From PGZG01 sp040235405 (GTDB lineage: Bacteria; Pseudomonadota; Gammaproteobacteria; Pseudomonadales; Alcanivoracaceae): a DNA stretch of 26,871 bases. Position numbers and translations under genes: made by a program. Shown here one piece after another: positions 14,514 to 23,216 of the stretch. Under the pieces are notes generated by a model. The model ran no database searches and was not told the origin of the DNA. It saw only the letters and a program-made list of their open reading frames with translations. The stretch lies in assembly GCA_040235405.1 (NCBI GenBank), contig JBECKT010000017.1:1-26871 (forward strand), given 5' to 3'. Each line of letters starts with the position of its first letter. The first letter of the stretch is position 1.

Positions 14514-15731
14514 TTATTCTCCGAAGCCGAGACCTGCCAGACCACGACGCATATCCGCCTTGAGATCCTCCAGACCTTCCAGTCCTACCGCGACACGAAT
14601 CAGGTTGTCACTGATACCGGCACGACGTTTTTCTGCTTCCGCGACCCGCCCATGGGTAGTGGTGCCCGGGTGAGTAATAGTGGTTTTGACATCGCCAAGG
14701 TTGGCGGTGATCGACACCAGCCGGGTCGCGTCAATAAAGCGCCAGGCCGCATCACGATCCGCCTTGCCGGCACTATCGCGCACCTCGAACGACAGTACTC
14801 CGCCAAACCCGCGCTGCTGCCTGGCCGCCAGCCCATGATGCGGATGGTCCGTCAAGCCAGCGTAATGAACCCGATCAATACCGGGTTGCTCACGCAGCCA
14901 CTGTGCCAGCGCCAACGCATTCGCGGAGTGGGCCTGCATGCGCAGCGACAGGGTTTCCAGACCCTTCAGGAAGACCCAGGCATTAAAGGCGCTGAGGGTG
15001 GCTCCGGCGGTGCGCAGATAGCCGTAAACCTCGGCCATATCGGCCGCACTGCCGACCACGGCACCGCCCAGACAACGTCCCTGCCCGTCCAGATATTTGG
15101 TGGCGCTGTGAATAACGATATCAGCGCCGAGCAGCAGTGGCCTTTGCAACGCCGGGGTGCACAGGCAGTTATCAACAATCAGTTTTGCTCCGCCGGCATG
15201 GGCGATTTCCGCCAGCGCGGCAATATCTGCCACTTCGGCAAGCGGATTGGATGGTGTTTCCAGAAACAGAAACCGGGTTTGCGGCGTCACGGCAGCACGC
15301 CACTGGTCCAGCTTGTCTATATCGACCAGCGTCACGTCAATGCCGAACTTGCGCAGGTACTTGTCGTACAGCACGTGGGTAGTGCCAAACAGGCTGCGCG
15401 AACTGACGATATGGTCGCCCGGCTTCAGGCAGGCCATGAACACCGCATTGATTGCCGCCATGCCGGAGGCGAAGGCAACACACTGCTCACCACTTTCCAG
15501 CGCCGCCAGACGCTGCTCAAACGAACGCACGGTAGGGTTGGTAAAACGCGAATAGATATTACCCGGTTCGGTACCGGCAAAGCGCGCCGCTGCCTGGGCG
15601 GCGCTTTCGTAGACAAAACTGGAGGTCAGAAACAGGGCCTCGGAGTGCGCCATTTCATCGGTACGCAGCTCGGCAGCACGAATCGCCAGGGTCTCTACAC
15701 TCAGATTCTCGGGCAGCTGCCGCTTGCTCAT
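14514..15731 (-). CDS. metZ: O-succinylhomoserine sulfhydrylase
   Basis: A PLP enzyme of the Cys/Met metabolism family that joins O-succinylhomoserine and sulfide to give homocysteine, a direct route to methionine. The 405 residues align well with Pseudomonas MetZ. The PLP lysine is K212 in HSATKYLDGQGRCLGG; YSRFTNPTVR (60-69) and the conserved SNPLAEVADI segment are present. Its position after purF matches the Pseudomonas order (PA3108-PA3107). ATG 15731 has AGGAG 6 bases upstream, and the gap to purF is 13 bases. A cystathionine gamma-synthase is the alternative for this family, but the full-length resemblance and synteny favour MetZ. Confidence 0.93.
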   Translation of the reverse strand: MSKRQLPENLSVETLAIRAAELRTDEMAHSEALFLTSSFVYESAAQAAARFAGTEPGNIYSRFTNPTVRSFEQRLAALESGEQCVAFASGMAAINAVFMACLKPGDHIVSSRSLFGTTHVLYDKYLRKFGIDVTLVDIDKLDQWRAAVTPQTRFLFLETPSNPLAEVADIAALAEIAHAGGAKLIVDNCLCTPALQRPLLLGADIVIHSATKYLDGQGRCLGGAVVGSAADMAEVYGYLRTAGATLSAFNAWVFLKGLETLSLRMQAHSANALALAQWLREQPGIDRVHYAGLTDHPHHGLAARQQRGFGGVLSFEVRDSAGKADRDAAWRFIDATRLVSITANLGDVKTTITHPGTTTHGRVAEAEKRRAGISDNLIRVAVGLEGLEDLKADMRRGLAGLGFGE

Positions 15732-15744
15732 GTAGCACTCCTGT

Positions 15745-17268
15745 TCAGTTGGCGTTATGCAGATCTACCGCTTCATTTCTGGCCAGCGCAGCCGCACGGC
15801 TTTTCTGCTGCTTGTTAATATCGCTACGCTGCTTTTCCAGCGAGTCCAGATACTGACGGTCAATCCTGCCAGCAATGTAATGGCCATCAAACACCGAGCA
15901 GTCAAATTCGGTGATAGCCGGATTGCCCTCACGACAGGCGGCAATCAGATCCGGCAGGTCCTGAAAAATCAGACCATCTGCACCGATCAGGGCAGATATC
16001 TCCTCGGTAGTACGGCCATGGGCGATCAGCTCGGTGGCCGCCGGCATATCAATGCCGTAGACATTCGGATAGATCACCGGCGGCGCAGCGGATGCAAAAT
16101 AGACCTTGCTGGCACCGGCTTCCCTTGCCATCTGGATGATCTCGTTACAGGTAGTCCCGCGCACGATCGAATCATCAACCAGCAGCACATTCTTGCCGGA
16201 AAACTCCAGCTCGATGGCATTGAGCTTCTGCCGCACCGACTTCTTCCGCTGTTGCTGGCCCGGCATGATAAAGGTACGGCCGATGTAGCGGTTCTTGATG
16301 AAACCCTCACGGTATTTCACATCCAGCACGTTGGCCATCTGCAAGGCTGCTGTACGGCTGGTGTCCGGAATCGGAATAACCACATCGATATCGTGATCAG
16401 GCCACTCCCGCCCGATCTTCTCGGCCAGCTTTTCGCCCATCCGCAGGCGTGCCTTGTAAACAGAGATACCATCAATGATCGAATCAGGACGGGCCAGGTA
16501 AACATGCTCGAAAATACAGGGCGTCAAAACCGGATTGCTGGCGCACTGGCGGGTGTAGACCTCGCCTTCAGTGCTGATATAAATGGCCTCGCCCGGTGCC
16601 AGGTCCCGGACCAGATGAAAGCCCAGGCCGGATAGCGCCACACTCTCCGAGGCCACCATGTATTCTGGCCCCTGGTCGGTGTCACGACGGCCATAACAGA
16701 CCGGACGAATGCCATGCGGATCGCGGAACGCAAGAATGCCGTAACCGGTAATCATGGCAATCACCGCATAGGCACCCTCAACACGGGTATGCACCCTCGA
16801 CACCGCTTCAAAAATATCCTCCGGCTGCGGCACCAGTTTGCGAAGCTGCTGCAGCTCATGGGCAAATACGTTCAGCAACACCTCGGAATCCGACGAGGTA
16901 TTGATATGACGAAGATCGGCGCGGTAGATATCTTCCGCCAGCGCGATGGTGTTGGTCAGGTTGCCGTTATGCGCCAGCGTAATGCCATACGGAGAGTTCA
17001 CATAAAACGGTTGTGCCTCCGCCGAGCTGGCGGTGCCGGCGGTCGGATAACGAACGTGACCGATACCCATGTTCCCCACCAGACGACGCATATGGCTGCT
17101 GCGAAATACATCCCGCACCATGCCGTTATCCTTGCGCAGAAACAGCCTGTCTCCGTCTGAGGTGACAATGCCGGCAGCATCCTGACCTCGATGCTGCAAC
17201 ACGGTCAGCGCATCATAAATCGCCTGATTGACGAATGAGCGACCGACGATACCGACTATTCCGCACAT
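15745..17268 (-). CDS. purF: Amidophosphoribosyltransferase
   Basis: First committed step of purine synthesis: glutamine and PRPP give phosphoribosylamine. The protein has 507 residues (E. coli 505). It begins MCGIVGIVG; the cysteine becomes the N-terminal nucleophile once Met is removed. The glutaminase domain continues with GIGHVRYPTAG, and the phosphoribosyltransferase domain has the PRPP loop NVLLVDDSIVRGTT near residue 370. The leader is short and no propeptide is present, as in E. coli. A 12-base gap separates it from cvpA, the usual partner. No PurR-type operator is obvious in that gap. Confidence 0.97.
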   Translation of the reverse strand: MCGIVGIVGRSFVNQAIYDALTVLQHRGQDAAGIVTSDGDRLFLRKDNGMVRDVFRSSHMRRLVGNMGIGHVRYPTAGTASSAEAQPFYVNSPYGITLAHNGNLTNTIALAEDIYRADLRHINTSSDSEVLLNVFAHELQQLRKLVPQPEDIFEAVSRVHTRVEGAYAVIAMITGYGILAFRDPHGIRPVCYGRRDTDQGPEYMVASESVALSGLGFHLVRDLAPGEAIYISTEGEVYTRQCASNPVLTPCIFEHVYLARPDSIIDGISVYKARLRMGEKLAEKIGREWPDHDIDVVIPIPDTSRTAALQMANVLDVKYREGFIKNRYIGRTFIMPGQQQRKKSVRQKLNAIELEFSGKNVLLVDDSIVRGTTCNEIIQMAREAGASKVYFASAAPPVIYPNVYGIDMPAATELIAHGRTTEEISALIGADGLIFQDLPDLIAACREGNPAITEFDCSVFDGHYIAGRIDRQYLDSLEKQRSDINKQQKSRAAALARNEAVDLHNAN

Positions 17269-17280
17269 GTGACCTGTCCC

Positions 17281-17775
17281 CTAGGCTGATCCGATCCGGA
17301 TGATGAACTTGACAAGCTCTGCCGCAACCGTCCTTGTCCAGTCTTCCAGTAAAGCAAAATGCGGCACCAGCACGGATTCCCGCCACCAGCTGTCTGCCGA
17401 AAAAAGATGGCCACCCACGGCGACCAGCACGATGACCAGCACAACACCACGGACGGCGCCAAATACCATGCCGAACAGACGATCCGTAGCAGACAGCCCG
17501 GTAACCCTTACCAGCTCGCCAAGCAGATGATTGATCAGTGCACCAACCACCAGAGTGGCAGCAAACAGCACCCCGAAAGCCGTTGCCATCCGCGCACTGG
17601 GCGTGGCGATGGAACCTTCCAGCATCAGCTCGAAGGCCGGGCCAAACAATCGCGCGACAACAAACGCGGCCACCCAGGTCAACAACGAAAATGCCTCACG
17701 GGTAAAACCGCGGCGCAGACTGAGCAGCGCCGAAACGGCAATCACCAGCAGGATCAGGGCATCAGCAACATTCAT
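17281..17775 (-). CDS. cvpA: CvpA family inner-membrane protein
   Basis: A 164-residue protein with four hydrophobic segments and CvpA-like sequence: SLRRGFTREAFSLLTW near the N-terminus, VGALINHLLGELV and TDRLFGMVFGAVRGVVLV. In E. coli the gene is required for colicin V production and is implicated in envelope homeostasis; its molecular role is unknown. The frame extends to an ATG at 17805, but family proteins begin two or three residues before the hydrophobic segment, which fits ATG 17775 (MNVADALILL). Neither start has a good ribosome site. It lies between the SPOR gene and purF, the standard context. Confidence 0.88.
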   Translation of the reverse strand: MNVADALILLVIAVSALLSLRRGFTREAFSLLTWVAAFVVARLFGPAFELMLEGSIATPSARMATAFGVLFAATLVVGALINHLLGELVRVTGLSATDRLFGMVFGAVRGVVLVIVLVAVGGHLFSADSWWRESVLVPHFALLEDWTRTVAAELVKFIIRIGSA

Positions 17776-17829
17776 CAGACAGGCAGGTGCCGGAAAGGGC
17801 GTCATGGTAGCAGAAAGCCGCGCCCGGGG

Positions 17830-18348
17830 TCAGGGTCTGAACGGCACAACCTGCGCATCGGCCGGCGCCAGCAGCTCAAACTGAAGCCGTGCCAGGGTCG
17901 CCTCGGCACTGCCCGGCTCCAGCTCGGGACCAGCGTAAAGCTGCCAACGCTGGCCACCTGTGGTCTGGCGCAGGAAAGCGCGGTAGCCGGCATCAAGCAA
18001 GCGCTGTTTTGCCGCCGTTGCCTCGGCTTCCGTCTGGTAGGACAGCAGTTCCACCGCCCAGGCCAGCGGTAGCGGCACCTGCTCAGCGGTGCCGGTGCCG
18101 ACGTCTGCCTCGGCCTGACCAACAAGCTGATCACGGGCTGTATTGATCGCCGCATCAGCCGCACGGAGCTCTGCCTCAGACACCGGCTCGGTCGGGTCAG
18201 TCGGCTCCATTACCGGAATCGGCGGCAATTCCATATCCAGTGGTTGCATCACTGTCACCGGTTCACGCAGCCACAGCGGGACCAGCATCGCCGCCACCAG
18301 CGCCAGCAACAAAAGCGCCACCAGAGGACGTCGCAAGATGGGTGTCAT
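17830..18348 (-). CDS. SPOR-domain membrane protein (DedD position)
   Basis: A 172-residue protein with one N-terminal transmembrane segment (about residues 9-27), a proline- and acid-rich linker (about 30-65) and a C-terminal SPOR domain from about residue 95 (AWAVELLSYQTEAEATAAKQ...). SPOR domains bind denuded peptidoglycan glycans at the division septum. E. coli DedD and P. aeruginosa PA3110 hold the same position between folC and cvpA. The ATG overlaps the folC stop by four bases (ATGA). The domain is short and divergent, so the call rests partly on synteny. Confidence 0.85.
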   Translation of the reverse strand: MTPILRRPLVALLLLALVAAMLVPLWLREPVTVMQPLDMELPPIPVMEPTDPTEPVSEAELRAADAAINTARDQLVGQAEADVGTGTAEQVPLPLAWAVELLSYQTEAEATAAKQRLLDAGYRAFLRQTTGGQRWQLYAGPELEPGSAEATLARLQFELLAPADAQVVPFRP

Positions 18349-19571
18349 ATCAGCTCCAGATCAAGAGCCAGCGCTGCCTCGGCGACGGTATGAAAGGAAC
18401 CGAACACGATGATCTGATCACCTTCGCCAAGATCCTGCCGGACAGACTGAACCGCTTGCGCCACCGATTCAAAACAGCGCACCGAACAGGATGCCGGAAA
18501 CAGGGCGGCCAGCGACGCTGCCGAACGCCCTCGCAAACCGGCAAGACTGGCCAGGTACCAGTCGTCCACCGACAACAGAAAATCGTTGATCACTGCCTCG
18601 GCAGGCTTGTCCACCAGCATGGCAAATACTGCCCGGCGCCGCCCGGCCGGAGTGGGCAACATGGCCAGAAAGCGCTGCAGGGCCTCCCGGTTATGACCGA
18701 TATCAAGGTACCAGTCCACGCCATCCTTTGGCACTTTCTGGCAGCGCCCGGCTAACCGGACCTGGCCGGCGACTGCCGCAATATTTTCCGGCAGCCGTCC
18801 GACCAGGGAAAGTGCCTGAACGGCGCCAGCAAGATTGTCCCTGCCCAATGGCACTGCGTCGGCATCGCAATGTTGTAGCTGACCACCCTGCTGCCAATAG
18901 ACCGCATTGCGATCGCTGCCAAATTCAACACCTGCACACAGCAGGTTTGCTCCGGCGGCACCGGCACACTCGGCAATGGCCGCCGGCATGTCCGGACCAG
19001 CAAACAACAATGGTCGACCGGGGCGCAGAATGCCGGCCTTTTCCCGGGCAATCTGCTCAAGATCATCCCCGAGCCAGTCCTGATGATCGAGACCAATAGA
19101 GGTGATAACGGAAACGTCCGGGTCAACAATATTCACCGCATCCAGACGACCACCAAGGCCGACTTCGAGAATCAGCAGGTCCGGAGCGGCACCCCGGAAC
19201 AACCACAGTGCCGCCAGCGTGGTGAACTCGAAATAGGTCAGTGCGACGTCACCGCGCGCCGCTTCCACTGCCTCGAAAGCACGACACAGCCCGGCGTCAT
19301 CAACGGCAACACCATTGATGCGAACACGCTCGCTGAAATGCAGAATATGTGGCGACGTATACAGGCCGGTTCGAAAGCCGCCGGCGCGCGCCAATCGTTC
19401 GATCAGAGTGACAGTAGAACCCTTGCCGTTGGTGCCGGCAACGGTGATCACCGGGCAGGAAAAGCGCAGTACGGCAAGACCCTCTGCCACTGCGCGCACT
19501 CGCTCCAGCCCCAGTTCAATTTCCTGCGGATGCAGACGCTCGATGCGCGCCAGCCACTCTTCCAGTGTCAT
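18345..19571 (-). CDS. folC: Folylpolyglutamate synthase / dihydrofolate synthase
   Basis: A Mur-ligase-family enzyme that joins glutamate to dihydropteroate and extends folate polyglutamates. The protein has 408 residues (E. coli 422). The P-loop is AGTNGKGSTV (45-54), SPHILHFSERVRING follows, VGLGGRLDAVN and SIGLDHQDWLG (metal site) are in the central domain, and DIGHNREAL and VFGSFHTVAEA are in the C-terminal domain. ATG 19571 follows the accD stop with no gap, and the stop overlaps the SPOR gene. It is part of the accD-folC-dedD-cvpA-purF set conserved across gammaproteobacteria. Confidence 0.96.
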   Translation of the reverse strand: MTLEEWLARIERLHPQEIELGLERVRAVAEGLAVLRFSCPVITVAGTNGKGSTVTLIERLARAGGFRTGLYTSPHILHFSERVRINGVAVDDAGLCRAFEAVEAARGDVALTYFEFTTLAALWLFRGAAPDLLILEVGLGGRLDAVNIVDPDVSVITSIGLDHQDWLGDDLEQIAREKAGILRPGRPLLFAGPDMPAAIAECAGAAGANLLCAGVEFGSDRNAVYWQQGGQLQHCDADAVPLGRDNLAGAVQALSLVGRLPENIAAVAGQVRLAGRCQKVPKDGVDWYLDIGHNREALQRFLAMLPTPAGRRRAVFAMLVDKPAEAVINDFLLSVDDWYLASLAGLRGRSAASLAALFPASCSVRCFESVAQAVQSVRQDLGEGDQIIVFGSFHTVAEAALALDLELI

Positions 19572-20450
19572 TCAGGCAGCAGGTAACGGCGCGTGGGTCA
19601 GATTGGCAAGCAGGCGATGCAGCGTGTCTTTCATGTCACGACGATGCACGATCATATCGATGGCGCCATGTTCGAGCAGAAACTCGCTGCGCTGGAAACC
19701 TTCAGGCAGCTTCTGCCGGACGGTTTGTTCAATCACTCGCGGGCCGGCGAAACCGATCAGCGCACCCGGTTCGGCCACATTGACATCACCAAGCATGGCC
19801 AGCGACGCAGAGACTCCGCCATAAACCGGGTCGGTCAACACCGAAATAAACGGCAACCCGGCGTCACGCATACGCTGCAAGGCAGCACTGGTGCGCGCCA
19901 TCTGCATCAGCGAAAACAGCGCTTCCTGCATCCGCGCGCCACCACTGGCAGCGAAGCAGACAAACGGCAAGCGATGCTCAAGACAGATATCGACAGCGCG
20001 AAGAAACCGTTCACCAACCACCGACCCCATGGAGCCACCCATGAAACCGAATTCGAACGCCGCCGCCACTACGGGCAAGCCATTGGTCTTGCCGCGAATC
20101 ACGATCAAGGCATCTTTCTCGCCGGTATCTTTCTGCGCCGCAGTCAGACGATCCTTGTATTTTTTTGAATCCTTGAACTTGAGCCGGTCAACCGGCTCAA
20201 TGTCGGCCCCGATTTCACTTTGCGGGCCATCATCGAGAAACAGTTTCAGCCTGGTGCGGGCATTGATCCGCAGGTGATGCTGACACTTCGGACAGACATC
20301 GAGGTTACGCTCCAGCTCCGGCCGGTAAATAACACCATCGCAGCGCGGACACTTGCGCCAAAGACCTTCCGGCACGTTGGCGCGACGGCCATCGTTATCG
20401 GGCTTGCGCACCGACGGCAGAATTTTTTCCAGCCAGTTACCACCGCTCAT
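19572..20450 (-). CDS. accD: Acetyl-CoA carboxylase carboxyltransferase subunit beta
   Basis: Beta subunit of the carboxyltransferase that forms malonyl-CoA, the first step of fatty acid synthesis; its partner AccA is not in the window. The protein has 292 residues (E. coli about 304). The N-terminal zinc ribbon is C34, C37, C53 and C56 (KCPRCDG and VCPKCQHH). The crotonase-fold core shows FMGGSMGSVVGERF, SGGARMQE, LTDPVYGGVSAS and GFAGPRVIEQT. ATG 20450 is preceded by GGAG and a purine-rich stretch, 27 bases after the trpA stop. Confidence 0.97.
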   Translation of the reverse strand: MSGGNWLEKILPSVRKPDNDGRRANVPEGLWRKCPRCDGVIYRPELERNLDVCPKCQHHLRINARTRLKLFLDDGPQSEIGADIEPVDRLKFKDSKKYKDRLTAAQKDTGEKDALIVIRGKTNGLPVVAAAFEFGFMGGSMGSVVGERFLRAVDICLEHRLPFVCFAASGGARMQEALFSLMQMARTSAALQRMRDAGLPFISVLTDPVYGGVSASLAMLGDVNVAEPGALIGFAGPRVIEQTVRQKLPEGFQRSEFLLEHGAIDMIVHRRDMKDTLHRLLANLTHAPLPAA

Positions 20451-20477
20451 CTTGCCCTGCTCCGTCTGTTTATCCGG

Positions 20478-21284
20478 TCAGCCCTGATCCATCGCCTCGC
20501 GCATGGATCGCAAAATGGCCGACACCTTCTCCGGAATCAGCTCCGGTTGACCGGCATGGTCGGCAATCTGCTGTACCAGCGCGCTGCCTACCACCACCCC
20601 GTCGGCCACCCGCGATACCAGCCGGGCGGATTCAGCGTCCTTGATACCAAAGCCTACGCCAATGGGCAATTTGGCGTGTTTGCGAATTGTTTCCACGCGC
20701 CCGGCCACCTCCGCCGGATCCAGCGTTGCCGCCCCGGTCACGCCCTTCAGCGACACATAGTACAGGTAGCCACTGCCGGCCTTGCTGATCAGTTCCATGC
20801 GCGCCTCGGTGGTGGTCGGCGCCACCAGAAATACCAGATCAAGGCCACGCTCGCGGAACACCGGTGCCACATCCACCGCCTCTTCCGGCGGCAGATCGAC
20901 GATCAGCACCCCATCGACCCCGACTTCACTGCAGCGCCTGGCAAAGGCTTCGTAGCCCATCGCCTCCACCGGATTCAGGTAACCCATCAGGACGATCGGC
21001 GTGGTCTGGTCGGTTTCCCGGAAACGGGCCACGGTATCCAGCAGCGAGCGCACCGTGGTGCCTCCGGCCAGCGAGCGCTCGCAGGCCAGCTGGATCACCG
21101 GACCATCGGCCATCGGATCGGAAAACGGCATGCCCAGTTCGATAATGTCGGCGCCGGCGGCGACCATGGCATGCAGCAGCGGCAGCGTCACTTCCGGCAC
21201 CGGATCACCGGCAGTGACGAACGGAATCAGTGCCTTGCGGCCGGATTCCGCCAGAGATGCAAAACGTTTCGCAATACGGTTCAT
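20478..21284 (-). CDS. trpA: Tryptophan synthase alpha subunit
   Basis: Cleaves indole-3-glycerol phosphate to indole, which is channelled to TrpB. The 268-residue TIM barrel matches E. coli numbering exactly at the catalytic residues E49 (IIELGMPFSD) and D60 (MADGPVIQ). The phosphate-binding region GVGFGIKDAE is near residue 211. The gap from the trpB stop is 13 bases. Order trpF-trpB-trpA without trpC, trpD, trpE or trpG in the window means the earlier steps are encoded elsewhere. Confidence 0.97.
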   Translation of the reverse strand: MNRIAKRFASLAESGRKALIPFVTAGDPVPEVTLPLLHAMVAAGADIIELGMPFSDPMADGPVIQLACERSLAGGTTVRSLLDTVARFRETDQTTPIVLMGYLNPVEAMGYEAFARRCSEVGVDGVLIVDLPPEEAVDVAPVFRERGLDLVFLVAPTTTEARMELISKAGSGYLYYVSLKGVTGAATLDPAEVAGRVETIRKHAKLPIGVGFGIKDAESARLVSRVADGVVVGSALVQQIADHAGQPELIPEKVSAILRSMREAMDQG

Positions 21285-21297
21285 GAATCAGCTGCCT

Positions 21298-22509
21298 TCA
21301 GATAGAAATGCCGTCGATAGAGGCGACGGTAAGAATGTCCTTGTCACCGCGACCGGACAGGTTGACGACAATGATCTGCTCCGGGCTCATGGTAGCGGCA
21401 AGTTTCATGGCATAGGCCACCGCGTGGGCGGATTCGAGCGCCGGCATAATGCCCTCGATCTTGGTCAGATCGCGGAACGCTGCCATCGCCTCGTCATCGG
21501 TGGCACTGACATAATTCACCCGGCCAATATCCTTCAGCCACGAATGCTCGGGGCCGACGCCCGGATAATCGAGCCCGGCAGAGATCGAATGGGTGTCAAT
21601 AATCTGGCCGTCCTCGTTTTCCATCAGATAAGTACGATTGCCGTGCAACACACCCGGGCGCCCGGCCGCCAGCGGTGCAGAATGACGACCGGTTTCAATA
21701 CCATCCCCCGCCGCTTCGACGCCGTACATCGACACCGATTCATCGTTGAGGAACGGATGAAACAGGCCGATGGCATTGGAGCCACCCCCGACACAGGCCA
21801 CCAGCGCATCCGGCAGGCGGTCATTCATTTTCAGGCACTGCTGGCGCGCTTCGCGGCCGATAATGCTCTGGAAATCACGCACCAGCATCGGATACGGATG
21901 CGGGCCGGCGACCGTACCGATGATGTAAAAGGTGTGATCCACGTTGGTAACCCAGTCGCGCATCGCTTCATTCAGCGCGTCTTTCAAGGTGCGCGAACCG
22001 GACGTCACCGGAATCACTTCGGCGCCAAGCAGTTTCATCCGGTAAACATTCAGCTTCTGCCGCTCGATATCATCTGCACCCATGTACACCTGACACTCGA
22101 GGCCGAGCCGCGCCGCCACCGTGGCACTGGCGACACCGTGCTGGCCGGCACCGGTTTCGGCAATCACCCGGCGCTTGCCGATATGCTTGGCCAGCAACGC
22201 CTGGCCAATGGTGTTGTTCACCTTGTGGGCGCCGGTGTGGTTCAGATCCTCGCGCTTGAGCCAGATCTGCGCACCGCCAACTTTTTTGGTCAGCCGCTCG
22301 GCAAAATACAGCGGTGACGGCCGGCCAACATAATGCGCCATGTCGTAATCAAAATCGGCGCGGAACTGCGGATCATCCTTGAGCCGGCCGTAGACCGCTT
22401 CGAGATCTTCCAGCGCTGCCATCAGGGTTTCTGACACAAAGCGGCCGCCGTAACGCCCGAAGTGTCCGCGGGCATCAGGAAACGCAGCGAAATCGATCTT
22501 CTCAGACAC
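21298..22509 (-). CDS. trpB: Tryptophan synthase beta subunit
   Basis: PLP enzyme that condenses indole and serine to tryptophan. The PLP lysine is K96 in LNHTGAHKVNN, the PLP phosphate loop is CVGGGSNAIG, and SAGLDYPGVGPEHSWL is present. A longer reading to 22584 would add residues that lie inside trpF and have no family match. GTG 22507-22509 has a perfect AAGGAG 6 bases upstream and gives 403 residues, close to the 397 of E. coli. The start codon lies 8 bases inside trpF, so TrpF and TrpB are translationally coupled. Confidence 0.97.
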   Translation of the reverse strand: MSEKIDFAAFPDARGHFGRYGGRFVSETLMAALEDLEAVYGRLKDDPQFRADFDYDMAHYVGRPSPLYFAERLTKKVGGAQIWLKREDLNHTGAHKVNNTIGQALLAKHIGKRRVIAETGAGQHGVASATVAARLGLECQVYMGADDIERQKLNVYRMKLLGAEVIPVTSGSRTLKDALNEAMRDWVTNVDHTFYIIGTVAGPHPYPMLVRDFQSIIGREARQQCLKMNDRLPDALVACVGGGSNAIGLFHPFLNDESVSMYGVEAAGDGIETGRHSAPLAAGRPGVLHGNRTYLMENEDGQIIDTHSISAGLDYPGVGPEHSWLKDIGRVNYVSATDDEAMAAFRDLTKIEGIMPALESAHAVAYAMKLAATMSPEQIIVVNLSGRGDKDILTVASIDGISI

Positions 22510-23143
22510 GGTTAACTCCTTCGATAAAAGCAGCCATGGCCACTTCGGATTTGATACCCGGATGGCGACGACCATCGGCATCAACCTGTTCTACGCCACC
22601 GCTGACATCCACCGCCCAGGGACGGGCAATGCGAATCGCCCCGGTGACATTGTCGGCATCCAGACCGCCAGCCAGAATCAGCGGCTGCGGCAAGCAGGCG
22701 GGAATAGTTTGCCAGTCAAAAGTGATGCCGGTGCCACCGGGCACGCCGGGCACATGGCTGTCGAGCAACAGGCCGCAGGCATCCTCGTATTGCTCGGCCA
22801 AAGCCAGCACATCGGTATCGTCTTTCACCCGCAGCGCTTTCATATAGCTGCGGCCAAAGCGGCGGCAAAACACTGCCGGTTCATCGCCGTGAAACTGGAG
22901 TATATCCAGCGGCACCTGCTCCAGCACTTCGCAAACCTGCTCGTAGGTCGGGTTGACGAACAGACCGACCCGGGAAACAAATGCCGGCGTCGCATGGCAT
23001 ATGGCAGCAGCCTGCCCGATCGACACCACCCGCGGACTGGGCGGATAAAACACCAGACCAATGGCATCGGCGCCCACACGCGCTGCCGCCTGCATGTCGG
23101 CGATACGGGTAATACCACAAATCTTGACGCGAACTCGTTGCAA
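22502..23143 (-). CDS. trpF: Phosphoribosylanthranilate isomerase
   Basis: Converts N-(5-phosphoribosyl)anthranilate to the CdRP intermediate of tryptophan synthesis. The 213-residue TIM barrel has VRVKICGITR at the N-terminus (catalytic Cys), the DILQFHGDE segment, LLLDSHV with the general-acid Asp, and LAGGLDADNV. An in-frame GTG exists at 23155, but TTG 23141-23143 has GGAGG (23149-23153) 5 bases upstream and gives the usual family N-terminus, so I take TTG. It is the first gene after a promoter-like site and begins the biosynthetic run. It is monofunctional, not fused to TrpC. Confidence 0.94.
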   Translation of the reverse strand: MQRVRVKICGITRIADMQAAARVGADAIGLVFYPPSPRVVSIGQAAAICHATPAFVSRVGLFVNPTYEQVCEVLEQVPLDILQFHGDEPAVFCRRFGRSYMKALRVKDDTDVLALAEQYEDACGLLLDSHVPGVPGGTGITFDWQTIPACLPQPLILAGGLDADNVTGAIRIARPWAVDVSGGVEQVDADGRRHPGIKSEVAMAAFIEGVNRV

Positions 23144-23165
23144 GGCAGCCTCCACCGGGAGCGGG

Positions 23166-23174
23166 ATTCTAGCA
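23166..23174 (-). promoter_or_regulatory. Extended -10 promoter for the trpF-trpB-trpA-accD... run
   Basis: The minus strand reads TG-C-TAGAAT, an extended -10 box one base from consensus, 22 bases before the TTG of trpF. No clear -35 box is present at 16-18 bases. The implied leader is about 15 bases, too short for a tryptophan attenuator peptide. GCTGAC occurs twice upstream on the minus strand, 11-12 bases apart, as a possible activator site. A 7-bp palindrome at 23199-23213 lies just past the rluB stop. Confidence 0.5.
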
Positions 23175-23216
23175 GACTCCGGTCAGCGTGGCGTCAGCAC
23201 CGGCCAGGCCGGTTGC

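Noticed and set aside
14367..15818. 483-codon plus-strand frame opposite metZ
   Set aside because: It spans moxR, metZ and purF ends on the other strand; no ribosome site, no recognisable domain.
20220..22317. Long plus-strand frames opposite trpA and trpB
   Set aside because: Antisense shadows; the minus-strand genes have exact catalytic residues at family positions.
22510..22584. Extra 25 N-terminal codons on TrpB
   Set aside because: They lie inside trpF in another frame and have no family match; GTG 22509 has an ideal ribosome site.
23199..23213. 7-bp palindrome after rluB as an intrinsic terminator
   Set aside because: The loop would be one base and no U tract follows on the minus strand; noted only as a feature of the rluB-trpF gap.
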